Under the pieces are notes generated by a model, which was given only the letters and a program-made list of their open reading frames with translations, was not told the origin of the DNA and did no database searches. A stretch of 64,000 nucleotides of DNA from Euptelea pleiosperma (taxonomy: Eukaryota; Streptophyta; Magnoliopsida; Ranunculales; Eupteleaceae). Positions 33,066-44,321 of this stretch are shown one piece after another. The first letter of the stretch is position 1. Every line of letters begins with the position of its first letter. The DNA is taken from NCBI GenBank assembly GCA_035048495.1, contig CM068552.1:26600154-26664153 (forward strand). Direction: 5' to 3'. The translations under genes were made by a program, and so were the position numbers.

Positions 33066-34619
33066 CTCACTTATATTTGCTTAAAAATGCTTATTTTAAA
33101 TCATTCTCCTTTTAGCGTTATCGCATTCTCCTACGTATAACTTTAATTTTTATCAATTTTTCTACGTAAGAGTTTTTTCAATTGCGTAGAACACATTTTT
33201 CTGGACAAAATGAACTATTTGCATGAATTAAATATATTCCTAGAATTTTAGATACGAAGCCTTTCTTATTAAGTCTCATTATGTATTTCTATTGACGCAA
33301 GAACACAGATCAGGTGATTCTCAAGACTTGTGAGCCCAGGATCAACCACGGAAGTCTAATATATCAAAGCTTATTGAGCCAACAGGCTATGACAAGAATA
33401 TATGGACCAAGTACAAGCCAGGCTAAAATATCGTAAAGCCAGACTAAGAATCAAGAGAGAGGAAGAGTTGAAGACCAAGAGAATGACCAAAGTGTTTAGA
33501 GCCACAACAAATGACATGAAATGATAACTTACTCTATTGGTGAAGCTCGTAAAAGAACATGTTGAAGACTAGGGTTCAAGACCCTCCGCCAACTTTATTT
33601 TCTATTTATTTTATTCTTCTCTCTCCTCTCTTTATCCCTCCATCAACTCTCTTTACTCACCATCCAATCATCCATCTAACATCCGATCCTCTATCCTCTA
33701 ACCATCAAATCATTAGTCATCCGTTGGTTCATTCATGATCGAACCATGGCCAAACAACCACATGGGTCGTTCTCTTGCCGGAGCACTACCTTTTTGGTTC
33801 ACTCATGGCCAAACCAACCTCTTGGCTCTCCCCTCATGGTGCACCTACGTGTGCACACACTTAACATTGGCTGATCAACCGAACCGAACCACTCACTTGG
33901 CCGATCCGACCACCTCCGGTAAGTGTTTGAGGTAGTTTCTCTCTCTTCTTCTCTTTTTCTCTCCCTTTCTCTATCTCCTTCACTTTTCTCTCTCTAGTTT
34001 CTGTAGATTCTCACTTTATCTCACTTTCTAGTGATTTTCCCTCTCTTAAAAACCCTAGAGTGCATTGGGTTTGAAGGAAGTTTATCTCTCTATCCTCTCT
34101 CTCTCTTTACTTTTTCTCTCTTTTCTCCATCTTTTTCTCTCTCTAAAATCTTACTTTCTATCTCTAACCTTCTTCTTCCTCACTCTAGTTACTTTTTCTC
34201 TCTCTAAATTGCTTTCTAGTAAATTTTAGGGCAATTTTGTACTACCCCCCAGTGGTTTCACTTTGTTGCGTTTTCCCTTTTGACTGTAACTTTTCTTGGT
34301 TGACCTCAAACGGTCTGTTTAATTTTTGCTCTAAGGACCAAACTGCCCTTTCTTTTTAAAATTACGAAAAGACTTGTTGCTTGCTTTTTCAAAATTACCT
34401 AACCCGCATTAATGTGGGCGTACTTCTATTTTAACCCCTTATCATCGATATGTGGTCTCACCACTTGAACCATTTATTATAGACAGACGGTTTATATTTT
34501 CTTAAAAAAAAAAAAATCTGAACCGTCCATCAAGTGACCTACAAAATTTCGCCACGTGTAGAATGGTAGAACTTATCTTTTTGGTGGTTTCTAACCATTG
34601 GATTTGAGTTGTTTTCATG

Positions 34620-34915
34620 AAAACTCATGTACGTGGCACACTCTTGGATACCCCTTACCGTATGGATGTTCGGCCCATCCCCAAGTGGACCCACATACCA
34701 AAATTAAGTATGATTAGTGATTTTTAAGCATTGGATTCTAATCATATTCATGGGTTGATTTTTAACCGTGCACCTCTAGCATTATTTGAGGTACAATGAT
34801 CCAAAGGTTATAAATCACTAATCAGGCTGATTTTGGGTATGTAGGTCCACCTAGGGGTGGGCCAAACATCCATAAGGTCAATGGTCTCTAGATGTCTGCC
34901 ACGTGGTTTCATATC
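34620..34915. repeat. MULE-family copy
   Basis: Both arms are present (GTACGTGGCACACTCTTGG and GTCTGCCACGTGG) around the AT-rich centre with AATCAGGCTGATTTTGGG. The outer ends are lost. Confidence 0.6.
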
Positions 34916-35106
34916 GAAGGTGGGAACATCGATCACCATGGCGACATGATCTACTCATTGATTTCTTCTTCGACGTACCCATTGGTTTAAAGGAGATGGG
35001 GAAGATCATAATGGCCAGGAAATACATGATCTACTCTCAAACGATCAGTGATCACAGATGTCCTGCATCAACGTTGATGAGGGGCTACCGTATGAGCTAC
35101 GTGGAG

Positions 35107-35450
35107 AGTAAAACTTGCCATGACCACTGACGGTCAGGGAGGCCCTTAATATGAGCCATGTGGTGCACTGTTAGAGGATGCTGACCATATGGATGTTTGG
35201 CCAATTCCTAAGTGGACCTACAAACCAAAAATCATCCTAATTAGTGATTTATAACCTTTGGATCTTTTTGCCCAAATAATGGTACATAATGCTCAAATTA
35301 ATACGGTTAAAATCAACCCATGAAAACGACTTCATCTAACGCTTAAAAATCACTGATCATGTTGATTTTGGGTTTATAGGTCCACCTAGGGATTGGCCAA
35401 ACATCTATATCGTCAGTGTCCATTAAGAAATTGCCACGTGGCGGGCAATG
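35107..35450. repeat. MULE-family copy
   Basis: The left end GAGTAAAACTTGCCATGACC is intact. The right arm stops at GCCACGTGGC, so the right outer end is missing. Confidence 0.6.
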
Positions 35451-35501
35451 AAAATTTATTTTTTTTCTCCTAGCTAAATCTGAAGCATCCATCAATTATA
35501 G

Positions 35502-35691
35502 GGACAAATCTAGCCTGCAAAGTATGCAAACATTGTATCCACCATTAAATACTCCTTGAAAATGTGTTTTTAATTTATAAAATATTTAATTTTGAAAACA
35601 TTGAAATAACACATTTTTCAAAGGACATCCAACAGTTTTAACAATGTTTGCATACTTTAAGTCCGTACACAATTACAGACTAGATTTGTCC
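35502..35691. mobile_element. Short Mutator-like MITE, 9-bp TSD CAATTATAG
   Basis: A 190-bp copy of the 5,732-5,937 family, with ends GGACAAATCTAG and CTAGATTTGTCC. Perfect TSD CAATTATAG at 35,493-35,501 and 35,692-35,700. The core shares the AATGTGTTTTTAATTTATAA and TTGCATACTTTAAGTC blocks. Confidence 0.88.
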
Positions 35692-36512
35692 CAATTATAG
35701 CTGGTCAACCACGTGGCAAGAGGGAGTGTTTTAAATTGAAGAGATGGGGTAGGACATAATAATGATGGAGTTGTAAGTACGATCAACATTTTCATAATTG
35801 TGAAAGAGAAAATGCATTTTGGTCTTGAAAGTAAAAGTTAGACAGACTGGTTAAGGTCAACCAAGAAAAGTTGCAGTCAAAGGGGGAAACGCAACAAAGT
35901 GAAAACACTGGGGGGTAGTGCAAATATCAATGATTTTATAGGGGGTAGTACAAAATTGCCCTTAATTTTATTACAATTAAATTTATTTTACAAGCATTGT
36001 AATTTGATATTTTTAGCTTAATAAATGAAATTTATTTTAGCATAATTGTTTGTGAATTTCTTACTTTATTGTTCTTTATTTTTGAATAGTTATAATAATC
36101 TCTTAAGCACAAAACATGTTTTAAAATCTACTCACATCTCTCACCTTTCACCAATTTCTTTAGCAATTTTTCTAGTTATTTTGTTCGTAAATTGTGCTAA
36201 CTCATTGAATGCAGATTCGACATTTGACACATATCACTGTGCATCAAAGCATTAATTTTGCAAATTTAAAGTGAACCCGATTACAAATATTATTGATCAC
36301 AGGATCGTTCTCTCAACGATCCTAAAATCACTCACCGTATGGATGTTTGGCCCAACCCTAGATGGACCTACATACTAAAAATTAGCCTGATTAGTAATTT
36401 CTAAGCTTTCGATTGTAATTGTTTTCATGAGTTGAGTTTTTACAGTGGAATTAGAGCCTTGTTCGGGTTGTAAATTTTCAAAGCCTTGTAATCACTAACC
36501 AAACATCCACAC

Positions 36513-38156
36513 TGTAATACCCTAAACTTTTGTCCAGGGGTATTAGAGTAATTCATATTTAATAGGATATTTTCGACAAACGATAATTAATAGCTTTTAG
36601 TTACACATTAATTGTCTTAATTAAAATTTTTCATAACTTTTTATCTTTTGGAAATAATGAAAATCTTTCCCTAATAAAAAATTTGAAGTTTAAAAATAAA
36701 TAAACTATTTAAATAAATTACCAATGATAATTAATTACACACATAAATAAAGAAAGACTTACCATTCTCTTTTGAGTAACTAATAAAAATAGAAGAATCT
36801 CTAAAATACCTACACATTTTCATTTTTTACCATTAGAGAGTTCTCCATTACAAATCGTTAAGAGCTTTGGGAGTCCTAGAAACAACATAATGCCTCACCT
36901 TTTGAGACTATTCTTTAAGACAAAAATATTCCTACTATCGAGACATTTGACATACTCGAATTCTAGCTTAATCCAACGATAATCGGTAAAAATCTCGCAG
37001 TTGCTTTTGCACCATTGATTTGAGTTCGGATGAAGATCAACAGACAAGGTAGGTACACCTATATATTTTAATAGATAATCTCTCTTATTTTACTTTATTA
37101 ATTATGTTATATATATGTGCTTAATTGATGATGTTGTGGAAAACCCCAAACCCCTGTAGAAGAGCCTTTTGGTTACTCCCGGCATGGGAAGGAGAAGGAG
37201 ACCCAAGATTGAGTTGTAGTTACAATCATATGAATATAATGATATTGGGCTAATCGTGAGAAATACTTATTATTGGTTGACGTTACTAGTTTATATCATC
37301 TGTTATGCATTGAATATACTATGACTTTTGGGTTAAAATATGTGATATTATCTGTGATATATAAGCGGTGTACAGTGGATTATCTACTGAGCTTTGGCTT
37401 ATGGTATTTATCAAATATTTCAGACTTAATTGAGGATGCTATAAATTTCAGAGTTGATGCACTTGATGGGGGCGATAGCATGGGAATATCGGATTGACAA
37501 TTGAGAATGTCGATTTGATTGATGTGGGACTTTAGATATTTGTCATTTATATCATTTTTATAAGCTTAATTGTTAACAACTTACATTATATATTATTTAA
37601 ACCTTTGTTTAATTTTTTAGAATCATGTAGATGATCAATATTTGACTTCTAGACTCTTTGATTTAACTCTTTAGATATATAATCATGAATCCTTAACAGA
37701 TGCATTAATTTTTATGGATGTAAGGTACTTACAATTATTTTACGTATTACCAAGTTACCGTTATCGTTATGACAGATTTCTAAGTTAAACTGTTAAAATA
37801 AAATAGTAAACGATATTTTTGGGCAAAGTGCCTTCACAAAATATGTTTAAAATGATTTTGTAATAGTAGATAATTAATAAGATAATTTTTTATTTAAATT
37901 ATATTTTTTGAAAATTTTACGCCTACCTACTTAAATTCTGAAAAGTTAATTCAAAAAGCCTATCAAACAAAAGTTTTAGCCAAAATGTCTTTACAAAATA
38001 TTTTTATTTTAATATATTATGAATTATGATCATTTTTTAGAATTATTTCGGAGTATTTTTTTTTTTTTTTATTTTTATCACAGCCTAGATCTTGGGCAAA
38101 CAGTCATTTTTCAGGCGTTTGGATCGGATCGGGGTGCCCGAATCTTGGGCGTGACA
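36513..38156 (+). repeat. Solo LTR of the gypsy-like TGTAATACCC family
   Basis: 1,644 bp, starting TGTAATACCCTAAAC and ending GGGCGTGACA, with a perfect TSD CACAC (36,508-36,512 and 38,157-38,161). It is the same family as the LTRs at 1,078-4,419. No PBS or internal region adjoins it, so it is the product of LTR-LTR recombination. A 74-codon ORF at 37,273 has no recognised domain. Confidence 0.9.
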
Positions 38157-38219
38157 CACACGGTCAAAGATCTCTAAAAATCTGGCACATGGCTAATACT
38201 ATGGTCTGTTATCAATGTT

Positions 38220-39235
38220 GATGACGGACATCGGTCAATAAAGTTTTACTCGATCGAGGAAGATCCAGTTGTCATAGCGTACGTACAACAAAATCACCCA
38301 AGTTTGAAAATTTTAAAAGGTACATGGCCCACAGCTATCTACATCTCTACGGTCCACATTATGATATTTAGGCAAGTAATTAATTAAGGGCCCTCGAGTG
38401 CAGGGAAGACATCTCCTACATGATATTCAGAAGCTCATGCAAGCATTCACAATGTGAGATCTCAAAATTATTTAGAGAAAGAGCAATAAGCGGAGTAAAA
38501 CTTGGCTCATCGGCCACCGACACTGACCTCCCACAATATGAGCCACGTGGCACATTTTTAGAGGACACTGACCGTATGGATGTTTGGCCCAACTCTAGGT
38601 GGACTTAGAGAACAAATATTAGCCTGATTAGTAATATCTAAGCGTTGGATTGGAGTTGATAATTTTACTAAGAAAGGTGGTTGGACGTACGATCGATCGA
38701 TTCATTACAAACTTAACCATAACCATCTTCCACATGGTCTCTTAAAATAAAAAATAAAAAAAGGAAATGATAATGGTCCGACGCCCAATTAAGAGATCCA
38801 GCTCAACAAAGTAAAAATGTTATGAAAAAAAGTACTTTTAATTTGTCTTAATCCCTCGGATTTATCCTAACATTAATGCAAATCGAATTCCGTGAAGGCA
38901 ATAAAAATACCAAAAAGATTGTTATATTTCGTTACGAGCTAAAGTTTAGAAGTCCAGTAGGAAGTACGTTATCAATGTTAATGACAGACCACATTATGAA
39001 CCACGTGGCACACTCTTAGATGGACCTATGGACCAAAAATTAGCCTGATTAGTAATTTCTAAGCTTTCGATTGGAATCGTTTTCATGGGTTGAGTTTTTA
39101 CGGTGGAATTGGAGCATTATTTGGGGTGTAAATATCCGGAGCTTTGGAATCACTAACCAACAAATCCGGTGAGAGGTCTCTAAAAATCTGCCATGTGGCT
39201 AATATTGTGGTCCATTATCAATGCTGATGACGGAC
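38220..39235 (+). repeat. Local repeat unit B
   Basis: Second unit: GAGGAAGATCCAGTTGTC (38,254), CATTCACAATGTGAGATCTC, a partial MULE from 38,489, the 160-bp AACAAAGTAAAAATGTTATG block, and a MULE copy at about 38,985-39,215. The period to unit C is about 1.0 kb. Confidence 0.65.
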
Positions 39236-39239
39236 ATCG

Positions 39240-39840
39240 GTCAGCAAAGTTCTAGTCGAGGAAGATCCAGTTGTCTTAGCGTACGTACTACAGAATCATT
39301 CAGGTTTGAAAATTCTAAGTGGTACAGGGTCCACAGCCATCTACAGGATATTCGGAAGCTCTTGCAAGCATTCACAAAGTGGGATCTCAAAATTATTTAG
39401 AAAAAGAGCAATAAGCCGAGTAAAACTTGGCTCATCGGCCACGGTCACTGACCTCCCACAATATGAGCCACGTGGTACATTTTTAGAGGACACTGACTCT
39501 ATGGATGTTTGGCTAATAACTAGCTGGACTTACAAAACAAAAATCAAACTGATTAGTGATTTCTAAGCGTTGGATTGGACTCATTTTTATGGGTTGATTT
39601 TAACCGTGGGAATTGAGCATTATGGACCATTTTTTGGTGTGTAGATATCCAAAAGGTTTGAAATTACTAATCAGGCTGATTTTCGTTTCGTAGGTCCACC
39701 TATGGATTCGCCAAACATTCATATGGTCTGCCTACTCTAAAAATGTTCCACTACTGCGGGAGGTCATGGCTTCGATGACCGTCACCAGTCAGGCAAGTTT
39801 TACATCAATAAGCCAGCTGATTTTCTTGAAGTAAATCTTT
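39240..39840 (+). repeat. Local repeat unit C
   Basis: Third unit, shorter: GAGGAAGATCCAGTTGTC (39,255) and CATTCACAAAGTGGGATCTC, then the complete MULE at 39,418-39,805. The later part of the unit is missing. Confidence 0.6.
39418..39805. mobile_element. MULE-family element, 9-bp TSD CAATAAGCC
   Basis: A 388-bp element with left end GAGTAAAACTTGGC and right end GGCAAGTTTTACAT. It is flanked by perfect repeats CAATAAGCC (39,409-39,417 and 39,806-39,814). The left junction is also seen in units A and B, so this insertion predates the local duplications. Confidence 0.85.
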
Positions 39841-39849
39841 GATGATGGA

Positions 39850-40085
39850 CGTTGACGACGGACCACAGTATGAGCCACGTGGTATACTCTTATAGATTAC
39901 TGACCGTATTGATACGTGGTCCATTCCTATGTGGACCTACAGACCAATGATCAGCCTGATCATTGAGATTCTACGTTAGTTAATCAGCTGATTTTAATTT
40001 GTATGTACATATAGGGATGGGCCAAACATCCACAGTTAGTGGTCTCTAAAGTATGCCACGTGTCCCATAATATGGTCTTGCTTTC
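39850..40085. repeat. Degraded MULE-family copy
   Basis: Keeps GAGCCACGTGG, a GTATTGATACGTGG arm and GTATGCCACGTG. The ends are not resolved. Confidence 0.5.
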
Positions 40086-40386
40086 TACCATGTGCCTTTA
40101 TTTTTTACTGGTTCCCTTAGCTGCTATTTTGGGATTTAGGTATTATAGAGCTTTCATACATCAAAATCATCATTTGTAGAAATTGTTGTCAGCCTGAGGA
40201 GGACATTATCCCTAGGGTTCAGATAGTTGGATGGTCGTTCATATTTTTATAGTGCGTATCTTGAGGACCATCAAACGAAGTAGAATTCGGGAGGAAGAAA
40301 ACTTAAAAAGGGTTACATCGCACCGTCTAATCCTAAGTAGCTCGATCTTAACATCTTTTTTAGAATCAAACTTTTTGTCGTCGTAT

Positions 40387-40766
40387 TGAGTAAAGCTTTA
40401 ATAACAATCGCTGTCATCGAGGCCCATGACAATCAACAATATGAGCCATGTGGCTCAATCTTAGAAGACTCTGACCCTATGGATGGATTTCCAATTCCTA
40501 GGTGGACCTACAAATAAAAAATCAGCTTGATTAGTGATTTAAATCCTTTGGATCTTTGTATCTCAAATAATGATCAATAATGCTCAAATTCCCACTGTTA
40601 AAATCAACCCAAAAACTCATTAATCAAGATGATGTTTGGTCTGTAGGTTAAGCTAGTGATTTGAAAAACATCCATACGATCAGAGTCCTCTAAAAGTGTG
40701 CCACATGGCTCAACCGTGCACTGTTATCGGCCTCCATGACAGTGCTCTGTCATCAAAGTTTTACTC
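40387..40766. mobile_element. MULE-family element upstream of the kinase gene
   Basis: A 380-bp element with ends GAGTAAAGCTTTAATAAC and CATCAAAGTTTTACTC. The arms contain ATATGAGCCATGTGGCTCA and the inverse. No TSD could be matched. Its right edge is 268 bp upstream of the chosen kinase start codon, so it may lie in the promoter. Confidence 0.7.
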
Positions 40767-41033
40767 GAATTACAATGTAATTAGACTGAGTTGTATAATG
40801 TGGGTGGGGTCCACTGTTCGGACAGTTGATATTGATGAGGACATGCACACTAGTACGGTATGAAGAGCAGCAAATATATTATAAGATCATAAGGCGAGAG
40901 GTATGGTACCTTCTATTTTTTTTTTGCTTCACTTTCTATTATTTTGGTGGGCGACGGAGAGAAGCAAAATCGAAGCAAGCAACGGCGGTTAAGCAATTCC
41001 ATCTATAACGATGAATATAAGAACGTTAAGGCA
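40767..41033 (+). promoter_or_regulatory. Promoter / 5' UTR region of the kinase gene
   Basis: About 270 bp between the MULE and the chosen start codon. A TATA-like TATATTATAAG lies at about 40,874. A pyrimidine-rich CTTCACTTTCTATTATTTT stretch follows near 40,928 and could be the 5' UTR start. No more specific element is claimed. Confidence 0.35.
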
Positions 41034-44000
41034 ATGAGGACAGAGGTCTGCAATCATCAGAATCAGATCAGACGGATCAGAACAAATGACAAGATGAAGA
41101 AGATGGTTAGAAACGGTATGGACGGAAAAGAAGAAAAGCGTAGTGATGGCCGGACGATAGTAGTGGGAGTGAAGTTGGATCAAGAAAGCAGAGAATTACT
41201 AACATGGGCTCTCGTTAAAGTTGCTCAGCCTGGTGATCGACTCATTGTTCTTCATGTCGTCAACAACACCACCGGTAAAAAGCTAAACTAAAACAGTAAA
41301 ATTATTTCTCTTCTAAGTATCGAATCTCATCGGTTTGAATTGCAGAGGCGGTTTTTGATCCAGACGATAAAACTTCACTCCTATCACTCTTCAAAGCTTT
41401 CGATTCTGTTCTCGCTGTCTATGAAGGTTTCTGCAACTTAAAACAGGTTCAATTTCCTCCAATTCCGTTGATCATTTATGTGGGTTTTTCTTATCTTGAT
41501 TGATTGAAGAGATTCAAATGTTTGCAGGTAGATCTCAAGCTTAAGATCTGTAGAGGCTTCTCTGTTCGTAAAATTCTGGTCCGAGAGGTGATATCCTATG
41601 TTGCCACTAAGCTTATTGTTGGAACTGCTAGGAATCACCGTGCAATCGGGTCCTCATCTTCTGTCGCTAAATACTGCGCGAGGAAACTCTCTAGAGACTG
41701 TTGGGTGGTCGCCGTTAATAATGGCAGAGTTGTGTTTCAGAGAGAAGCGAGTACAGGAGTTGATAATCCTCGGCCTAAGAATTTGCTCTGTTCGATTCAT
41801 CGAACATTGAGTAAGCACTCTAAAGTACTTAATGATTCTGCTGTGGTGTCCGCATCTTATCAAGATCAGGAAAATCACTGGGATTCCATTGCAGAACTAC
41901 TAAAAGCAGGGTCAGATTGTTCTCAGACTTCCCTGAAACAGAATTGTTCTATATGTACACCAGTCTCTGTTTCGTCGGATACCCATTGTGCCCAACCTTC
42001 AGAAGAGAAATACAATGATGGGGGTGAAGACAATTCTTTGGCCTTAGTACCAGTACAGACTGTAGAGGCGGAATCGAGTTCAATCTCACTCCTGATCCAG
42101 GAATTGCCCGAGTTGAAACCTGGTTGGCCGCTTCTCCGCCGGGCAATCTTGGCTGACCGGCAAGTGCAAGTCTTGGAGAGACCTCCAGTTAGGAAGATCT
42201 CTGTAGTTCAATGGGCAATGCAGCTGCCTAGCCGGAATTCTTGTGTGTCCGTCCATTCTGATCAAAATGAAGATCAGTCTACGAATTTGGATGGAGAGAG
42301 CGGTGCGATTGTTCTAGTAGGGAACAATGCTGCAATTCCTCCTTCCTCTCCCCTTCACAAGGAGTTGGAATCACTTCACGACAAGTATTCTTCCACTTGC
42401 AGACTGTTCCAGTACCATGAACTCCAGTCTGCAACATCTAATTTCAAGCCTGGTTCGTTTTCTTCCCCATGTTTTATGCCTGCAATAATCTGTTTGATGT
42501 GGGTTTCTCTCTAATGATCCTTCTCTGTAATTACAGAGAAGTTGGTTGGAAAGGGAGGAAGTGGTCAGGTTTACAAAGGGTGTCTTCCAGATGGTAGGGA
42601 ATTAGCTGTGAAAATCATGAAGCCATCTGAAGAAGTAGTGAAGGAGTTTCTTTTGGAAATTGAGATCATAACTGCTTTACATCACAAGAATATCATCTCC
42701 CTCTTCGGGTTCTGCTTTGAAGACACCAATCTTCTCTTGGTTTACGATTTCCTATCAAGAGGAAGCCTAGAAGAGAACCTTCATGGTATCCAATTTCAAC
42801 CTTTGGATCAAATTGCAGGTTCTTGTTATTTAATTTTCTAACTTTTACCATCTCTCTCATGGGGTATTTACTAAATCACGTAATACAGAGAACAAACTTG
42901 AATTCAGTTGGGGAGAGAGACATAAGGTGGCTGTGGGTGTAGCTGAGGCGCTGGACTATCTACACAGTGGCACCCAACCTGTGATTCATAGGGATGTGAA
43001 ATCATCAAATATCCTTCTCTCTGATGATTTTGAGCCTCAGGTGCTGGATTTTCATTCCTTCCAATCTCTGATGAGCAAATTGTACAGTATCTGAATCAGG
43101 GTTTTAAATTTCGGTGAAATTCTCATAATTTCGGACCGAAATTTTGGTTCTGAGGTAGACCGAAATCGAAATCCCAAAAATTTGGACCCTCTCTTCAATT
43201 CTTCAATATTAAATTACAAAAGAGATAATTCATGCCTTCTTTCCATTATTTAAGGCAAAAATTAAGATTCCCTTATATTATGGGAGATTATAAAGAGAGA
43301 TAAGTTTTCCTTTCTATAAGCAAAGGATAATAGATCACCATTTATATTTTTTCCAAAATTTCCCTGAAATTTTGAAATTTTGCTCGAAATTTCAATCCTT
43401 GATCTGAATCTCTTATGCTCACACAAAGTTTTGTTTGATTCTTCAGCTGTCGGATTTTGGATTCGCTAAGTGGGCTTCGACCTCCTCATCCCATATAACT
43501 TGCACTGATTTAGCAGGAACTTTTGGGTTTGTAACTTCCCCTGTAGTTTTCCTTGATCTTTACTGATCATAGAAAATTTAGTAAAAATTTCTTTCGTTGC
43601 AGATATTTGGCTCCAGAATACTTCATGTTTGGGAAAGTAAATGAAAAGATTGATGTCTATGCGTTCGGGGTCGTGCTACTTGAGCTTCTTTCTGGAAGGA
43701 AGCCCATCAACAGTGAGTATCCAAAAGGCCAAGAGAGCCTAGTTATGTGGGTAGGTCCTTAATCCTCATGGTATTTCCACACTACTGAATTTACCTATTG
43801 AGCTCAACTAATTCTATGTGATTGATTGCCATGGCCAGGCAAAACCTATTCTAAATTGTGGTAAGGTTGCGCAATTGTTGGATCCAAGCTTGGGAGATAA
43901 TTATGACCACGATCAGATGGAGAGGATGGCTCTAGCTGCTACCCTATGTATCAGACGTGCACCTCGATCTCGACCTCGGATGAGCCTTGTTAGTCATCTC

Positions 44001-44321
44001 TCATTCCACTTCTTAGTTCTGTAATATTTTCTGGATTTTAATCATCTTGTTTCATTGTATTCTTATATGTTACAGATCTTGAAGCTCCTCCAAGGTGATC
44101 CCGAGGTTACCAAATGGGCCAGGCTACAGGTTGGTGGTGTCTCTGAGGAGTTTGAGGGGCTAGATGATGAATCATTTCCACCTCCCAACATCCAGTCCCA
44201 TCTTAACCTTGCGTTACTCGATGTGGAAGATGATTCACTCTCAATAAGCAGCATTGAGCAGAGTGTTTCGTTGGAGGATTACTTGCAAGGGAGGTGGAGC
44301 CGCTCATCGAGCTTGGATTAA
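41034..44321 (+). CDS. USP-domain receptor-like cytoplasmic protein kinase, 9 exons
   Basis: Predicted Ser/Thr kinase with an N-terminal universal-stress-protein fold (ATP-binding alpha-hydrolase-like). Exons: 41,034-41,274; 41,346-41,446; 41,528-42,452; 42,537-42,785; 42,889-43,040; 43,447-43,526; 43,603-43,750; 43,839-43,988; 44,076-44,321. All introns are GT-AG, and the exon sum (2,292 nt) is in frame, giving about 763 aa. USP spans about residues 39-180 ([10 protein letters not shown]). A linker carries [14 protein letters not shown]. The kinase domain has a glycine loop [11 protein letters not shown] (427-437), Lys448, HRD with Asp541, DFG with Asp559, and APE at 586-588. I see no signal peptide or membrane segment, so it is probably cytosolic or peripheral at the plasma membrane. 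The family resembles plant RLCKs with combined USP and kinase domains. The start is uncertain: ATGs at 40,944 and 41,094 are in the same frame. Substrates are unknown. No defect is visible. Confidence 0.92.
43096..43402. mobile_element. MITE-like insertion in kinase intron 5
   Basis: A 307-bp palindromic segment with ends TCAGGGTTTTAAATTTCG and CGAAATTTCAATCCTTGA, flanked by 6-bp direct repeats TCTGAA (43,090-43,095 and 43,403-43,408). It explains why this intron (406 bp) is far longer than the other seven (71-103 bp). Superfamily uncertain. The splice sites are untouched. Confidence 0.65.

Larger units (their letters stand above)
34228..35962. mobile_element. Terminal-inverted-repeat element nested in LTR L2
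   Basis: The left end AGGGCAATTTTGTACTACCC is mirrored at 35,943-35,962. The arms continue inward with CTTTGTTGCGTTTTCCC and CTTGGTTGACC blocks and their complements at 35,850-35,905. Flanks are AT-rich and the TSD is unclear. Inside are two MULE copies (about 34,620-34,915 and 35,107-35,450) and the MITE at 35,502-35,691. It has no coding. Confidence 0.6.
33071..36330 (+). repeat. Solo LTR of the TCTCTAGA-rich family (copy L2)
   Basis: 3,260 bp, flanked by CTCAC at 33,066-33,070 and 36,331-36,335. The start TTATATTTGCTTAAAAATGC matches TGATATT(T/C)GCTCAAAAGTGC of the relatives with a mutated first dinucleotide. It ends in ATCA. It holds the TCTCTC-rich stretch at 33,930-34,215 and a later nested insertion at 34,228-35,962. 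No internal gag-pol flanks it, so it is solo. A short ORF at 33,735-33,935 is not treated as a gene. Confidence 0.8.
33010..38230. mobile_element. MULE-family copy interrupted by two solo LTRs
   Basis: Three pieces (33,010-33,070, 36,336-36,512 and 38,162-38,230) line up end to end with the uninterrupted relative at about 38,985-39,215. The breaks fall at the two LTRs and are marked by 5-bp TSDs CTCAC and CACAC. Confidence 0.85.

Noticed and set aside
33545..33600. tRNA-like B-box (GGTTCAAGACC) and a TGGTGAAGCTC stretch, possible tRNA or SINE head
   Set aside because: No acceptor stem or anticodon arm can be drawn. It lies inside solo LTR L2.
40387..40766. Clear TSD for the promoter-proximal MULE
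   Set aside because: The flanking 9-mers do not match, so only the terminal repeats are claimed.
41598..42146. ORFs in other frames over kinase exon 3
   Set aside because: Shadows of the USP and linker coding exon.
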